Shown: positions 7,318 to 15,481 of the stretch, in pieces
How the letters are laid out: the number at the start of each line of letters is the position of its first letter
How positions within the stretch are numbered: position 1 is the stretch's first letter
Assembly (NCBI GenBank): GCA_037969035.1
Contig: JBBKWU010000021.1
Span: 1-64,000, forward strand
Source: JBBKWU01 sp037969035
GTDB lineage: Bacteria > Pseudomonadota > Alphaproteobacteria > Micavibrionales > Micavibrionaceae
Length of the DNA stretch: 64,000 bases
Direction of reading: 5' to 3'
The notes under the pieces: model-generated
Told to the model about the DNA's origin: nothing
Seen by the model: the letters and a program-made list of their open reading frames with translations, nothing else
The model's database searches: none
Program-made: the position numbers and the translations under genes

Positions 7318-8793
7318 ATGCGTAAAATGGTACAAAGCTCGGTGCTTGCTTCTCTGACATTTTTGTTTATTTATGGTTTTGTCATGATGGTGGCCTCGCC
7401 CGTTGCGACGGCGCGTGAGAAAGTAAACCTTCCTAGCTTTGCGGATTTGGCCGAAGATTTGCTTCCTGCTGTTGTCAACATTTCCTCAACGCAGAAATAC
7501 GAACAACCCGAAGATTTTCCTGAAATGCCTCACTTCCCACCAGGCTCACCATTCGAAGAATTTTTCGAAGAGTTTCTTGATCGTCGCGGCAACGGTATGC
7601 CTGCTATCCCTCCCTCTTCGCTTGGCTCTGGCTTTATCATTGATGCGAAGAACGGTTATGTTGTCACCAACTACCATGTGATTAAAGACGCAGACGAAGT
7701 CCGCATCACCTTGCATGATGACACAACAATTGACGCCGAAGTCCTTGGCCATGACGAAAAAACCGATTTGGCCGTGCTGAAAGTCAACACCACGCACAAA
7801 CTGGTTGATATATCCTTCGGTAATAGCGACGTCCTGCGTGTCGGTGATTGGATTTTGGCCATTGGTAACCCGTTCGGTCTTGGCGGCACAGTAACGGCGG
7901 GTATTATTTCCGCGCAGCAACGTGACATTCAATCAGGCCCTTACGATGATTACATCCAAACCGATGCCTCGATTAACCGCGGTAACTCCGGTGGCCCGAT
8001 GTTTGATCTCGAAGGCAATGTGATTGGTATCAACACGGCGATCTTCTCACCGTCTGGCGGCTCGGTCGGTATTGGCTTTGCCATTCCGTCTAACCTTGCC
8101 AGCCCTATCATTCACCAACTGATCGAATTTGGTAAAACCAAACGCGGCTGGCTTGGTGTGCGCATCCAAACCGTGACCGATGAAATCGCCGAGAGCTTAG
8201 GGCTTGAAGACCACAAAGGCGCACTTGTCGCGAGCATCACCAAAGACGGCCCTGCTGAAAAAGCAAACCTAGAGCCAGGTGATATTATTTTGGAATTCAA
8301 CGGCAAGCCGATCACAGAAATGCGTGAGCTACCGCGCGCTGTGGCAGAAACAGCCATCGGTAATGGTGCGCTCGTTAAATTCTGGCGTGACGGTAAAATC
8401 AACGAAACAACCGTGCATGTCGGGGAGCTTGAGCTAGCCGAAGAGGAAGGGCTACTATCTACTGGCCCCCGCGAAAGCGCGACTTCCACAGGGCTTAGCA
8501 TTGAGAATGTCGGCGTTTCCGTTAGCAGTATCACAGATACAGACCGTGACACATACGCCATCCCTGTTGATGTCGAAGGCGTTGTCATCACAAAGGTTGA
8601 GGATCTATCAGAATCTGCGGAAAAAGGCTTACTACCGGGTGATGTCATTATCGAGATCAACCAGCAAGCCGTGACCGATCCGATTGCCGCAAAATCGATT
8701 ATCGAGAAAGCGGAAAAAGGCGGACGCTCCTCTGTTCTTCTTCTTGTAAACCGCGAGGGCGACGTTCGTTTTGTTGCTCTGCGCTTTAAATAA
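7318..8793 (+). CDS. degP: Deg-family (HtrA) periplasmic serine protease, two PDZ domains
   Basis: A 491-residue DegP/DegQ-type chaperone-protease that degrades or refolds damaged envelope proteins in the periplasm. An uncleaved anchor or signal sequence (about 8-32) is followed by the trypsin-like domain with the catalytic triad His120 (TNYH), Asp150 (KTDLAV) and Ser224 (RGNSGGP). Two PDZ domains follow (about 275-370 and 395-490). A strong ribosome binding site (GGAGG) precedes the ATG. Placement after hflK-hflC fits a shared envelope proteostasis role. The orthology (DegP, DegQ or the alphaproteobacterial Do) is not fixed by sequence alone. Confidence 0.92.
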   Translation: MRKMVQSSVLASLTFLFIYGFVMMVASPVATAREKVNLPSFADLAEDLLPAVVNISSTQKYEQPEDFPEMPHFPPGSPFEEFFEEFLDRRGNGMPAIPPSSLGSGFIIDAKNGYVVTNYHVIKDADEVRITLHDDTTIDAEVLGHDEKTDLAVLKVNTTHKLVDISFGNSDVLRVGDWILAIGNPFGLGGTVTAGIISAQQRDIQSGPYDDYIQTDASINRGNSGGPMFDLEGNVIGINTAIFSPSGGSVGIGFAIPSNLASPIIHQLIEFGKTKRGWLGVRIQTVTDEIAESLGLEDHKGALVASITKDGPAEKANLEPGDIILEFNGKPITEMRELPRAVAETAIGNGALVKFWRDGKINETTVHVGELELAEEEGLLSTGPRESATSTGLSIENVGVSVSSITDTDRDTYAIPVDVEGVVITKVEDLSESAEKGLLPGDVIIEINQQAVTDPIAAKSIIEKAEKGGRSSVLLLVNREGDVRFVALRFK

Positions 8794-8806
8794 GACGCTT
8801 GGCTAT

Positions 8807-9700
8807 ATGACGCATTCAGAACCAATATCCATCGTCGTTGGCCCGACAGCCAGCGGCAAATCATCTTACGCGCTTGAAATTGCTGCCGCCAAAGACGGTG
8901 TGATTATCAATGCGGATTCAATGCAGATTTACGATGCGCTGCATGTTCTTTCCGCGCAACCGCATCCCGAAGACCTTGAACTTGCCCCGCATCGACTATA
9001 CAGCGCGCTACAAGCATCCGAACGCTGTACACCGCAACTGTGGCGCGATATGGTTATACCCGAGATACACAGCGCTCAAAACGCTGGAAAGCACCCCATC
9101 CTTGTCGGCGGCACAGGCCTTTATATTCGTGCGTTGATCGAAGGGTTTTCGCCCACCCCCGAAATTCCTGCAGAAGCGCGTGATGACGCAATCCTATGGC
9201 AACAAAAATTAGGCAACCCCGTCTATCACAAAGCACTTAGCAAATTTGACCCTGAAATGGCGGCTCAACTTAATCCGAACGACACGCAACGCCTCATTCG
9301 TGCATGGGAAGTTTTCAAATCTACGGGAAAAAGCCTCGCCTATTGGCAGACTTTCCCTCCATCAGGCCCGCCCGAAGGCATGACATTTGACATTCATTTC
9401 ATAAATCCACCACGCGAAGAATTGTACGAACGGTGTAATATGCGATTCGATTATATGCTTGATTCAGGGATTTTGGACGAAATCAAAGCTCTACGCACAC
9501 AAATAAAAGACGGAATCGCCCCCGATGACGCGCCCATCACAAATGCGCTCGGCTTTCGTGTTCTGAGCGATTATCTGGACGGTGAAATATCGCTGGAAGA
9601 CGCGGTAGATAAGGCAAAGACCGATACGCGCCGCTATGCCAAACGGCAGGTCACATGGTTCAGAAACCAGCTCCCAGAGACCATAACTGAAATAATATAA
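8807..9700 (+). CDS. miaA: tRNA dimethylallyltransferase MiaA
   Basis: This enzyme transfers a dimethylallyl group to N6 of A37 in tRNAs that read UNN codons. The P-loop GPTASGKS is at about residues 12-19, followed by the D-S-M-Q-I-Y motif, the G-G-T-G-L-Y-I-R-A-L motif and the C-terminal RYAKRQxTWFRNQ motif, all characteristic. At 297 residues it is normal for the family. The start is the ATG at 8807, 14 bases after the protease stop; an upstream in-frame start would overlap the protease gene. Confidence 0.95.
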   Translation: MTHSEPISIVVGPTASGKSSYALEIAAAKDGVIINADSMQIYDALHVLSAQPHPEDLELAPHRLYSALQASERCTPQLWRDMVIPEIHSAQNAGKHPILVGGTGLYIRALIEGFSPTPEIPAEARDDAILWQQKLGNPVYHKALSKFDPEMAAQLNPNDTQRLIRAWEVFKSTGKSLAYWQTFPPSGPPEGMTFDIHFINPPREELYERCNMRFDYMLDSGILDEIKALRTQIKDGIAPDDAPITNALGFRVLSDYLDGEISLEDAVDKAKTDTRRYAKRQVTWFRNQLPETITEII

Positions 9701-9855
9701 GCAATATTCTTTCTTTTTTGGAATAAAGTTACGTTTTTTATTGCATTGTTGAAATAATGCATTACAAATGGAGTCATGAAGCGGACAAAGGGTGGTGATA
9801 GAGTCCGGTTTCTAAAAAACAACAGAGGGTCGAAGACCCCGCAAAAGAGGACAAA

Positions 9856-9918
9856 ATGTCCCGACCAAATAGAGGAAGAAGACATAGTCGTTTTAGAACG
9901 CTTACGGTTAAAGAATAG
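9856..9918 (+). CDS. possible 20-residue basic peptide
   Basis: The ATG at 9856 follows AGAGGA by 4 bases and opens a 20-codon frame, MSRPNRGRRHSRFRTLTVKE, rich in Arg. The ribosome binding site and the start lie in or next to the small hairpin GGAC/GTCC, so translation could be structure-controlled. It may equally be chance within the candidate RNA. No known family is recognised. Confidence 0.2.
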   Translation: MSRPNRGRRHSRFRTLTVKE

Positions 9919-9984
9919 AGATGGTGTCCGTAACGGAAATAAAGCGACTATGAAGTAGCGTTGAACATACGATACGGCCAAAGT

Positions 9985-10022
9985 AATAAAGCCAACTTCC
10001 CCAAAGAAGTGGCTTTATTTTT
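9985..10022 (+). terminator. Rho-independent terminator
   Basis: The stem ATAAAGCCA...TGGCTTTAT has a one-base bulge and an additional CTTC/GAAG helix around a CCCAAA loop, followed by TTTTT. The T-tract is on the plus strand. It terminates the miaA transcript or the candidate RNA upstream. Confidence 0.8.
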
Positions 10023-10119
10023 GCGCAGGGCATAATTAATCGCCGCAGCCCCTTCTCATCTCTTTCATTTGCTCCTATTATAAAATGGTAATTTCAATTT
10101 CCCGTTATAAGAGGATCAT

Positions 10120-10545
10120 ATGAAGCATCTTGGATTAATCACACTCTGCTATTCTGTTCTAGCCCTTAGCGCGTGCGTAACGCGCGAGCAAGCCGATGCC
10201 AAACTATCCGAAGGTTGCCAAGCAGGCATTACTGTTTTGCTACCTGAGGATCAAAAGATCGATAAGGTTGTGCGCTCGGAATATACGCCTGCAACCGAAG
10301 GGGCTGGCTTCCGCCATGTTACAATCGTGGCAACGCTTGAAAATGACTGGTTGGAAGAAGAGCACGAATATCAATGCGTGTTTGATGAAAACTTTGGCCT
10401 GTTCAAAAGCAACCATACCGCAGCGATTATGAAACTGGATACAGGCGATGGCCGTGTGTTCGGTCAAGCAGGTGCCCGTATTTTGGGTGACGCGCAAGAC
10501 TGGATCAAGATCACAAATGCTGTCCGCGAAGCGATGTACGAGTAA
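10120..10545 (+). CDS. hypothetical lipoprotein, 141 aa
   Basis: An exported lipoprotein of unknown function. The signal peptide ends in the lipobox L-S-A-C with Cys at residue 19. The mature part is a single compact domain of about 120 residues with two further cysteines (C33 and about C86) that could pair, and it ends in a helix (NAVREAMYE). A good AGAGG ribosome binding site precedes the ATG. It stands alone after the 9985-10022 terminator. I do not recognise a family. Confidence 0.7.
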   Translation: MKHLGLITLCYSVLALSACVTREQADAKLSEGCQAGITVLLPEDQKIDKVVRSEYTPATEGAGFRHVTIVATLENDWLEEEHEYQCVFDENFGLFKSNHTAAIMKLDTGDGRVFGQAGARILGDAQDWIKITNAVREAMYE

Positions 10546-10674
10546 AATCAGCATCGCCAAACGGCCACCACACCAGCAATAACAATTTATATCGTTGTTT
10601 GTGTTTACTTTGTAACGACAAAGCGTATAGAACAAACGCAAGATGCGTAAAACTATGTCACGAAGTAAAAACAA

Positions 10675-11580
10675 ATGCCCATTAAAGCTCTACCCGATCA
10701 TATCAAAGCCATTATCATGTCAATCGGCGCTGGTTTTTTAATTATAAGCATGAACGCCTTTGCCAAAAAGGCTGCCGAATACCACGACCCTATCGAGATC
10801 GTTTTTTATCGCGGTTTGGTCGCCATGATTTTGCTGCTCATTTATGTTGCCTATAAAAAACGAACTGACTTTTACAAAACGACGCGCATGAAATCTCATT
10901 TTGGGCGCGCATTTATCGGTAATTGCGGTGTCATCGCTGTGTTCTGGTCGTATAAATTACTGCCGATGGCCGATGTGACGGCCTTGCTGTTTTCTTCCCC
11001 CTTTATTGTCACGGTCTTATCCGCGCTGATCTTAAAGGAAAAAGTCGGCATCTATCGTTGGCTTGCAATCTTAATCGGGTTTATCGGGGTTGTCATGATT
11101 GTCGGCCCCTCGCTTTCTGGGCTGCATGGCTATGCCGTGTTTGTGCCGTTACTGGCCTCATTATGCATGGGGTTTGTCGCCATCTTCTTACGTGACCTCG
11201 GAAAAACAGAAGATTCGATTACCACCGTGTTTTATTTTCTACTGTTCGGGGTTTTGTATTCTGGTGTTTATATGGTTTTCAAAGGCTCGTTCCCCGCGCC
11301 TGATGCAATGGGCATTTTATTCTGCGTGGGTTTGGCGGCCTTTGTCCAACTCATCCTGAAAACAGAAGCGTACCGCCTTGCCGAGGCGTCTATGCTCAGC
11401 CCCTATACCTACATCATGCTCATTTGGGCGGCCTTAATCGGCTGGATATTTTGGGGTGATGTGCCTGATATCTGGGTTTGGATTGGGGCGAGTGTCATCA
11501 TTGTATCGAACCTGTTCATCACATGGCGCGAACAAAAAAATAAGCAAAAGAAAGATGCCGCAATAGAGGTGCAAATATAA
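10675..11580 (+). CDS. EamA/DMT-family transporter, 301 aa
   Basis: An inner-membrane drug/metabolite-transporter superfamily protein with about ten transmembrane helices in two EamA repeats (residues about 12-140 and 155-285). The typical repeat end PMADVTALLFSSPFIVTVLS is followed by a LKEKVGIYRW loop, and the second repeat has the matching Y-T-Y-I-M-L-I-W-A segment. The substrate cannot be deduced. It is followed after 2 bases by a paralogous transporter, so the two are probably co-transcribed. Confidence 0.85.
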   Translation: MPIKALPDHIKAIIMSIGAGFLIISMNAFAKKAAEYHDPIEIVFYRGLVAMILLLIYVAYKKRTDFYKTTRMKSHFGRAFIGNCGVIAVFWSYKLLPMADVTALLFSSPFIVTVLSALILKEKVGIYRWLAILIGFIGVVMIVGPSLSGLHGYAVFVPLLASLCMGFVAIFLRDLGKTEDSITTVFYFLLFGVLYSGVYMVFKGSFPAPDAMGILFCVGLAAFVQLILKTEAYRLAEASMLSPYTYIMLIWAALIGWIFWGDVPDIWVWIGASVIIVSNLFITWREQKNKQKKDAAIEVQI

Positions 11581-11582
11581 AA

Positions 11583-12518
11583 ATGAAAACCAAAATCACC
11601 TGTCTTGCAAACAAACATCTGGATGCGCCCATGATCGGCGTTTTATGCGCCTTGAGCGCGTGTATTCTCTTTTCCTTCATGAATATGTTCGCCAAGCTTT
11701 TGAGCGAGAACCATCACGTGATTGAGATCGGTTTTTACCGCAATCTTATCGCGCTCATCCCGTTCTCTATATGGATTTGGTATCGTGGCGGTTTGAAAAC
11801 GATCAAGCTTGTGAACCGCAAAGGCGTTGTCGCGCGCGCATTGATCGGTATTATCAGCCTATGCGTGACCTTTGCTGCGTTTACTTATATGCCGATGGCA
11901 GATGTGACCGCCTTTTTGTTCACCACCTCTCTGTTCTTGCCTGTGCTGTCCATTATCTTTTTGGGGGAGCATGTCGGTAAGCATCGCTGGAGCGCGATCA
12001 TCATCGGTTTTGTCGGTGTTTTGATTATGCTCAACCCCACGGGGGAAACAAATATGATCGGCGTTATACTCGCGCTGAGCGCTGCCTTTATCCATGCGGT
12101 GATGGGTGTTTTGCTGCGCTATATCGGGCGCACAGATGCGCCGATTACGGTAACGTTCTACTTCCTGTTCTTAGGCGCACTTATGACCGTGCCCTTCATG
12201 CCATTTTTGTATGTAAGACCAACCGCGATTGAATTGCTCTACATTCTTGGTGTTGGCTTATCAGGTGCCGCGGCACAATTATGCCTTGCAACGGCATTCA
12301 AACATGTCGAGGCAAGCGCCATCACCGTGTTTAATTATTCCAGCATTATATGGGCGACAATGATCGGTTATATGGTGTGGGGGGATGTTCCAGGTTATGC
12401 GATTATCATCGGCGGTGCCATTGTGATCGGGTGTAACATTTACATCGTTTGGCGCGAACGCCAGCTACATAAAAAGTCGAAGCTCGCGCAACTGCAAGAA
12501 GAAGAGTTACTACTGTAG
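11583..12518 (+). CDS. EamA/DMT-family transporter, 311 aa
   Basis: Paralogue of the preceding gene, with the same two-repeat, ten-helix layout and shared motifs (FxYxPMADVTAFLFTTSLFLPVLS, then LGEHVGKHRW). The N-terminus is about 15 residues longer and the C-terminal tail is Lys/Glu-rich. The tight spacing suggests a tandem duplication, and the pair could act as a heterodimer, as some DMT transporters do; that is inference. The last 9 bases overlap the convergent secreted-protein gene. Confidence 0.85.
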   Translation: MKTKITCLANKHLDAPMIGVLCALSACILFSFMNMFAKLLSENHHVIEIGFYRNLIALIPFSIWIWYRGGLKTIKLVNRKGVVARALIGIISLCVTFAAFTYMPMADVTAFLFTTSLFLPVLSIIFLGEHVGKHRWSAIIIGFVGVLIMLNPTGETNMIGVILALSAAFIHAVMGVLLRYIGRTDAPITVTFYFLFLGALMTVPFMPFLYVRPTAIELLYILGVGLSGAAAQLCLATAFKHVEASAITVFNYSSIIWATMIGYMVWGDVPGYAIIIGGAIVIGCNIYIVWRERQLHKKSKLAQLQEEELLL

Positions 12519-12989
12519 CTGCAGGCCTTGTTGGGTATAGATACCAATCGCCTTTTTGCTTTCCCAGTCATAAATCATGAACGAGCCAAAAACTTTGCTT
12601 CCCGTGATGCCAAACACTTCGTCAACAACTTGGGTCACACGGCGTTTGTCCTGACCACCCAGATTAAAGAAATTCGGACCGACTTCCAAAACAGGCATAT
12701 CATTATCAACATACTGATCGCGCAAAATATCGGAATTGTAAAAGCCGTTAATCAACTGCATTTTGCTATCGCGCTGTTCAAACCAATCGTTTGATTTCCA
12801 ATCATCATAATCCCACTGACTGTCATGCGGTAACTTAGCAGGCTCATAATAGGGTTCAAAATTTTGGTTTTCCCAATGCTTTTCACTCCAGCCGCCGATC
12901 CAGTATTTTGAATCAGCCTGCGCTGTTGTTGGCAACGCCAAAGCAGATAAAGCAATTATAGAAGCAATAAAAAGAGCATTTTTAGACAT
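12510..12989 (-). CDS. secreted hypothetical protein, 159 aa
   Basis: A signal peptide of about 25 residues ends in A-Q-A. The mature protein starts rich in Trp, Tyr and Asp (WIGGWSEKHWENQNF and SQWDYDDWKSNDW). It ends in a beta-rich domain containing VFGITGSKVFGSFMIYDW, where a T-G-S-K-V-F-G segment is followed by a possible Ca- or substrate-binding strand. I do not recognise a family. It is monocistronic and convergent with the transporter gene, which it overlaps by 9 bases. Confidence 0.65.
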   Translation of the reverse strand: MSKNALFIASIIALSALALPTTAQADSKYWIGGWSEKHWENQNFEPYYEPAKLPHDSQWDYDDWKSNDWFEQRDSKMQLINGFYNSDILRDQYVDNDMPVLEVGPNFFNLGGQDKRRVTQVVDEVFGITGSKVFGSFMIYDWESKKAIGIYTQQGLQLQ

Positions 12990-13064
12990 GATGAATTCCG
13001 TGTTGATTGCAGTATATTTTCAGATTTTTAACGAATTTTAATAAAAGAATGATATCCTATAATA

Positions 13065-13460
13065 ATGGGGAATACCATACAAACATCTTTATCAGGCTTA
13101 ATCGCCAGCACAAAAAAATTGGATGCCGTGTCGTCCAATATTGCGAATGCGCGCACGGATGGTTCACTGACTGATCCCAACAATGCGCCCTATAATGCAG
13201 TAAAAACACAACAAACATCACTAAATGCGGGTGTAAAAGCCGAAATAACGCCAAAAACGCCGCCTTTTGTGCCTTCTTATGCACCAAACTCACCTTTTGC
13301 GGATGAAAACGGCCTTATTGGTGCGCCAAATGTCGATTTAACCGAAGAATTAGTGATTAGCAAGGAAGCTGAGTTTGCGTATAAATCAAATGCGGCGCTG
13401 CTTAAAACCACGCTTGAAATGCAAGATGCCTTGCTCAAAGCCATCGATAGAGATGCCTAA
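13065..13460 (+). CDS. orphan flagellar rod/hook-like protein (FlgC-like), 131 aa
   Basis: The N-terminus SLSGLIASTKKLDAVSSNIANA matches the flagellar rod/hook N-terminal signature. The C-terminal heptad-rich helix (about 92-128, VDLTEELVISKEAEFAYKSN) matches the FlgC/FlgG/FlgE C-terminal domain. In axial flagellar proteins these two ends pack together as the coiled coil of the rod or hook. FlgC is about 135 residues, so the length fits. No other flagellar gene is in the window, which makes it an orphan. No convincing ribosome binding site precedes the ATG, so the start could be slightly wrong. Confidence 0.65.
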   Translation: MGNTIQTSLSGLIASTKKLDAVSSNIANARTDGSLTDPNNAPYNAVKTQQTSLNAGVKAEITPKTPPFVPSYAPNSPFADENGLIGAPNVDLTEELVISKEAEFAYKSNAALLKTTLEMQDALLKAIDRDA

Positions 13461-13505
13461 AACACGCCATACAGCGAAAAAATACAAAGAATGAAGCAAA
13501 GTCGG

Positions 13506-14468
13506 TTATTTACCCGGCTTTTTTATTGCCTGCGGTGCAGATGACGTCACAAGCGCATCAGATTTAGGCGATAAATCAGCACGTAAACTATCCAATAGTG
13601 AGCTTGCACCAAACCGTACGTGCGCCGCATTGAACCTGTCTTCGCCCATGATATTTTTAACCAGATACTTATAACGCTCGCAATCGATCGCCGTTTTCAC
13701 ACCACCTGAGATCTTCAGGTTAATATCTTTGCCGTGCGCCGCATTATAATCCGCAACCGCCTGCATCAAGGTCACGCTCATCGGGAATGTCGATACATCG
13801 ACTTTGCAATCATTAAACCCTTCTTTTGGTGCTTTGCCCGTACAGGTTTTGATAAAATCACCATCGTGGCAACAATCACAAGCTAACTGTGTAACCTCGT
13901 ATAATGTTTCATAGCTGCTATAGACACTGGCTTTCAGAATGATTTTCAACGCCACCTTGCTCTCATGACATACGTCTGCCACGGCGCGTAATTTATCAGA
14001 CACCTCTTTAAAATCCCCGTTAAAGCAGGCCTCATAATCCATCACAGTATCAATTTCCGTGGCTCCCTCTGCAATGGCTTGACGCGCTTGCTCTGCCGCG
14101 TCTTCTGCGTTTGAGGCACCGTGCGGAAAATTATTCACCGTGGCGATTTGAACGTCCGTTCCGCGCAATGCTTCTGCGGCGGTTCCAACATGATTTGGAT
14201 AAACGCATATTGCGGCGGCTTTATTTGCGTCTTGGGATGCGGCCTGACAAAGTGCTACGATTTCTGCGTCAGTTTCACTGCCTTCCATATAGACATCGCT
14301 ATCACGAAGGCTTGTGCTATCGATCATGCTGATGGATTGCTTGATCGTTTCTGGTGACACAGATGTAATATTCTCCGACGCGTGAAGCAATGTCCGTAAA
14401 TTCTGCGGCATGTCATCATATGGCAATATAACTCGTTTTTTATCCAGTTCATCGCTTGAATAACTCAT
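13506..14468 (-). CDS. deoC: deoxyribose-phosphate aldolase DeoC
   Basis: A class I aldolase that cleaves 2-deoxyribose 5-phosphate to glyceraldehyde 3-phosphate and acetaldehyde in deoxynucleoside catabolism. The Schiff-base lysine lies in FIKTCTGKAP and the second active-site lysine in LKISGGVKTA; the D-x-V-M-D-Y-E segment is also present. At 320 residues it is longer than E. coli DeoC (about 259), with an N-terminal extension of about 45 residues and a short C-terminal tail. That length is seen in some other DeoC clades. No deoA, deoB or deoD neighbour is present. Confidence 0.9.
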   Translation of the reverse strand: MSYSSDELDKKRVILPYDDMPQNLRTLLHASENITSVSPETIKQSISMIDSTSLRDSDVYMEGSETDAEIVALCQAASQDANKAAAICVYPNHVGTAAEALRGTDVQIATVNNFPHGASNAEDAAEQARQAIAEGATEIDTVMDYEACFNGDFKEVSDKLRAVADVCHESKVALKIILKASVYSSYETLYEVTQLACDCCHDGDFIKTCTGKAPKEGFNDCKVDVSTFPMSVTLMQAVADYNAAHGKDINLKISGGVKTAIDCERYKYLVKNIMGEDRFNAAHVRFGASSLLDSLRADLSPKSDALVTSSAPQAIKKPGK

Positions 14469-14593
14469 GATCTTATTCCTGTTCGCTCATAAATATTTTA
14501 TGATGCTACTATAAAATAAAAAACAGAGGCTTGTAAGTTTTTTCATCATTCCGCACTATCTAAGTTGTTCTAAGATAAAGAAGGATCAACACC

Positions 14594-15376
14594 ATGTCGT
14601 TAACAGGAAAAACAGCAGTAATCACAGGATCGACAAGCGGCATTGGCCTTGGCATAGCGCACGGCTTTGCGGATCAAGGCATAAATGTCGTCATCAACGG
14701 CTTTGGCGATGACGCGAACATTAAAAAAGAACAAGAAGAATTGGGAGCCAAAGGCGTAAAGGTTCTTTACCACCCTGCGGATATGACCAAACCATCCGAG
14801 ATCGAAGATTTGTTCGCGCAAGCCACCGCCAAATTTGGTGGCGTTGATATTTTAGTCAATAATGCAGGCATCCAGCATGTTGCACCAATTGATGAATTTC
14901 CGCCTGAAAAATGGCATGCGATTATCAACATCAATATGAATGCGGCATTCCACACCCAGCGCCACGCGATACCGTTGATGAAAAAAGCTGGATGGGGACG
15001 TGTTATCAATATTGTCTCCGCGCACGGACTTGTGGCCTCACCGTTTAAAGCCGCCTATGTCACGGCCAAGCACGGCATGATGGGCATGACAAAAACTGTC
15101 GCGCTGGAAGTGGCACAGAACAACATCACCTGTAATGCTATATGCCCAGGCTATGTTCTGACACCGCTGGTTGAGGCACAAATCCCCGCCACGGCAAAAT
15201 CGCGCGGCATTACCGAAGAACAAGTCAAAAATGATGTGCTTCTCGCCGCGCAATGGACGAAAAAATTCACGACCGTTGAACAAATTGCGGGCACGGCTTT
15301 GTTCTTATGCTCTGACGCTGCTGAGAACATCACAGGCACGCACATATCGCTTGATGGCGGGTGGACGGCTGCTTAA
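14594..15376 (+). CDS. bdhA: 3-hydroxybutyrate dehydrogenase-like SDR
   Basis: A classical short-chain dehydrogenase of 260 residues. The cofactor motif TGSTSGIG is at 11-18, NNAG at 89-92, and the catalytic Ser142, Tyr155 and Lys159 (Y-V-T-A-K) are in place. The C-terminal region AENITGTHISLDGGWTA and the PADMTKPSEI segment are typical of D-3-hydroxybutyrate dehydrogenase, which interconverts 3-hydroxybutyrate and acetoacetate with NAD. An acetoacetyl-CoA synthetase in the same window fits a ketone body/PHB route, although the genes are 40 kb apart. An AAGGA ribosome binding site precedes the start. Confidence 0.85.
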   Translation: MSLTGKTAVITGSTSGIGLGIAHGFADQGINVVINGFGDDANIKKEQEELGAKGVKVLYHPADMTKPSEIEDLFAQATAKFGGVDILVNNAGIQHVAPIDEFPPEKWHAIININMNAAFHTQRHAIPLMKKAGWGRVINIVSAHGLVASPFKAAYVTAKHGMMGMTKTVALEVAQNNITCNAICPGYVLTPLVEAQIPATAKSRGITEEQVKNDVLLAAQWTKKFTTVEQIAGTALFLCSDAAENITGTHISLDGGWTAA

Positions 15377-15414
15377 GGCACGTACACGCACGCGTACAAA
15401 TCATCCCAGCCAAC

Positions 15415-15442
15415 AAAAAGCCGGCATAAATACCGGCTTTTT
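15415..15442 (+). terminator. Rho-independent terminator, probably bidirectional
   Basis: AAAAAGCCGG and CCGGCTTTTT form a 10-bp stem around an 8-base AT-rich loop, with T-runs on both strands. It lies between the SDR gene and the convergent mscS gene and could serve both. Confidence 0.85.
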
Positions 15443-15481
15443 TAATTTCGTCATTATCCGTTATTAATCGCGCCTAACGTA

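Larger units (their letters stand above)
9781..10022 (+). ncRNA. candidate structured RNA downstream of miaA (novel, unverified)
   Basis: The stretch between miaA and the next lipoprotein gene has no convincing long coding frame but several complementary segments. These are CGGAC 9782-9786 with GTCCG 9803-9807, GGGTC 9827-9831 with GACCC 9835-9839 (GAA loop), and GGAC 9849-9852 with GTCC 9858-9861. A perfect 8-bp helix CATAGTCG 9883-9890 with CGACTATG 9945-9952 encloses TTACGG 9902-9907 with CCGTAA 9928-9933. AACGCT 9897-9902 can also pair with AGCGTT 9957-9962, which would form a pseudoknot. A Rho-independent terminator closes the unit. It does not carry the conserved cores of tmRNA, RNase P, SRP or 6S RNA. 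It could be an sRNA or a degraded gene. Confidence 0.35.

Noticed and set aside
9776..9958. 60-residue Lys/Arg-rich reading frame MKRTKGGDRVRF...
   Set aside because: Its GGAG is only 2 bases from the ATG and it runs across several hairpins of the candidate RNA in a composition unlike neighbouring proteins.
9781..10022. Possible tmRNA, RNase P or 6S RNA
   Set aside because: No tag-peptide or tRNA-like end (no T-loop TTCAAATCC plus ACCA), no RNase P core (GAGGAAAGTCCGGGC), and no single long hairpin of 6S type were seen.
13028..13041. TTAA-N6-TTAA upstream of the FlgC-like gene as a CtrA box
   Set aside because: Spacing is 6, not 7, and AT-rich flanks make a chance match likely.
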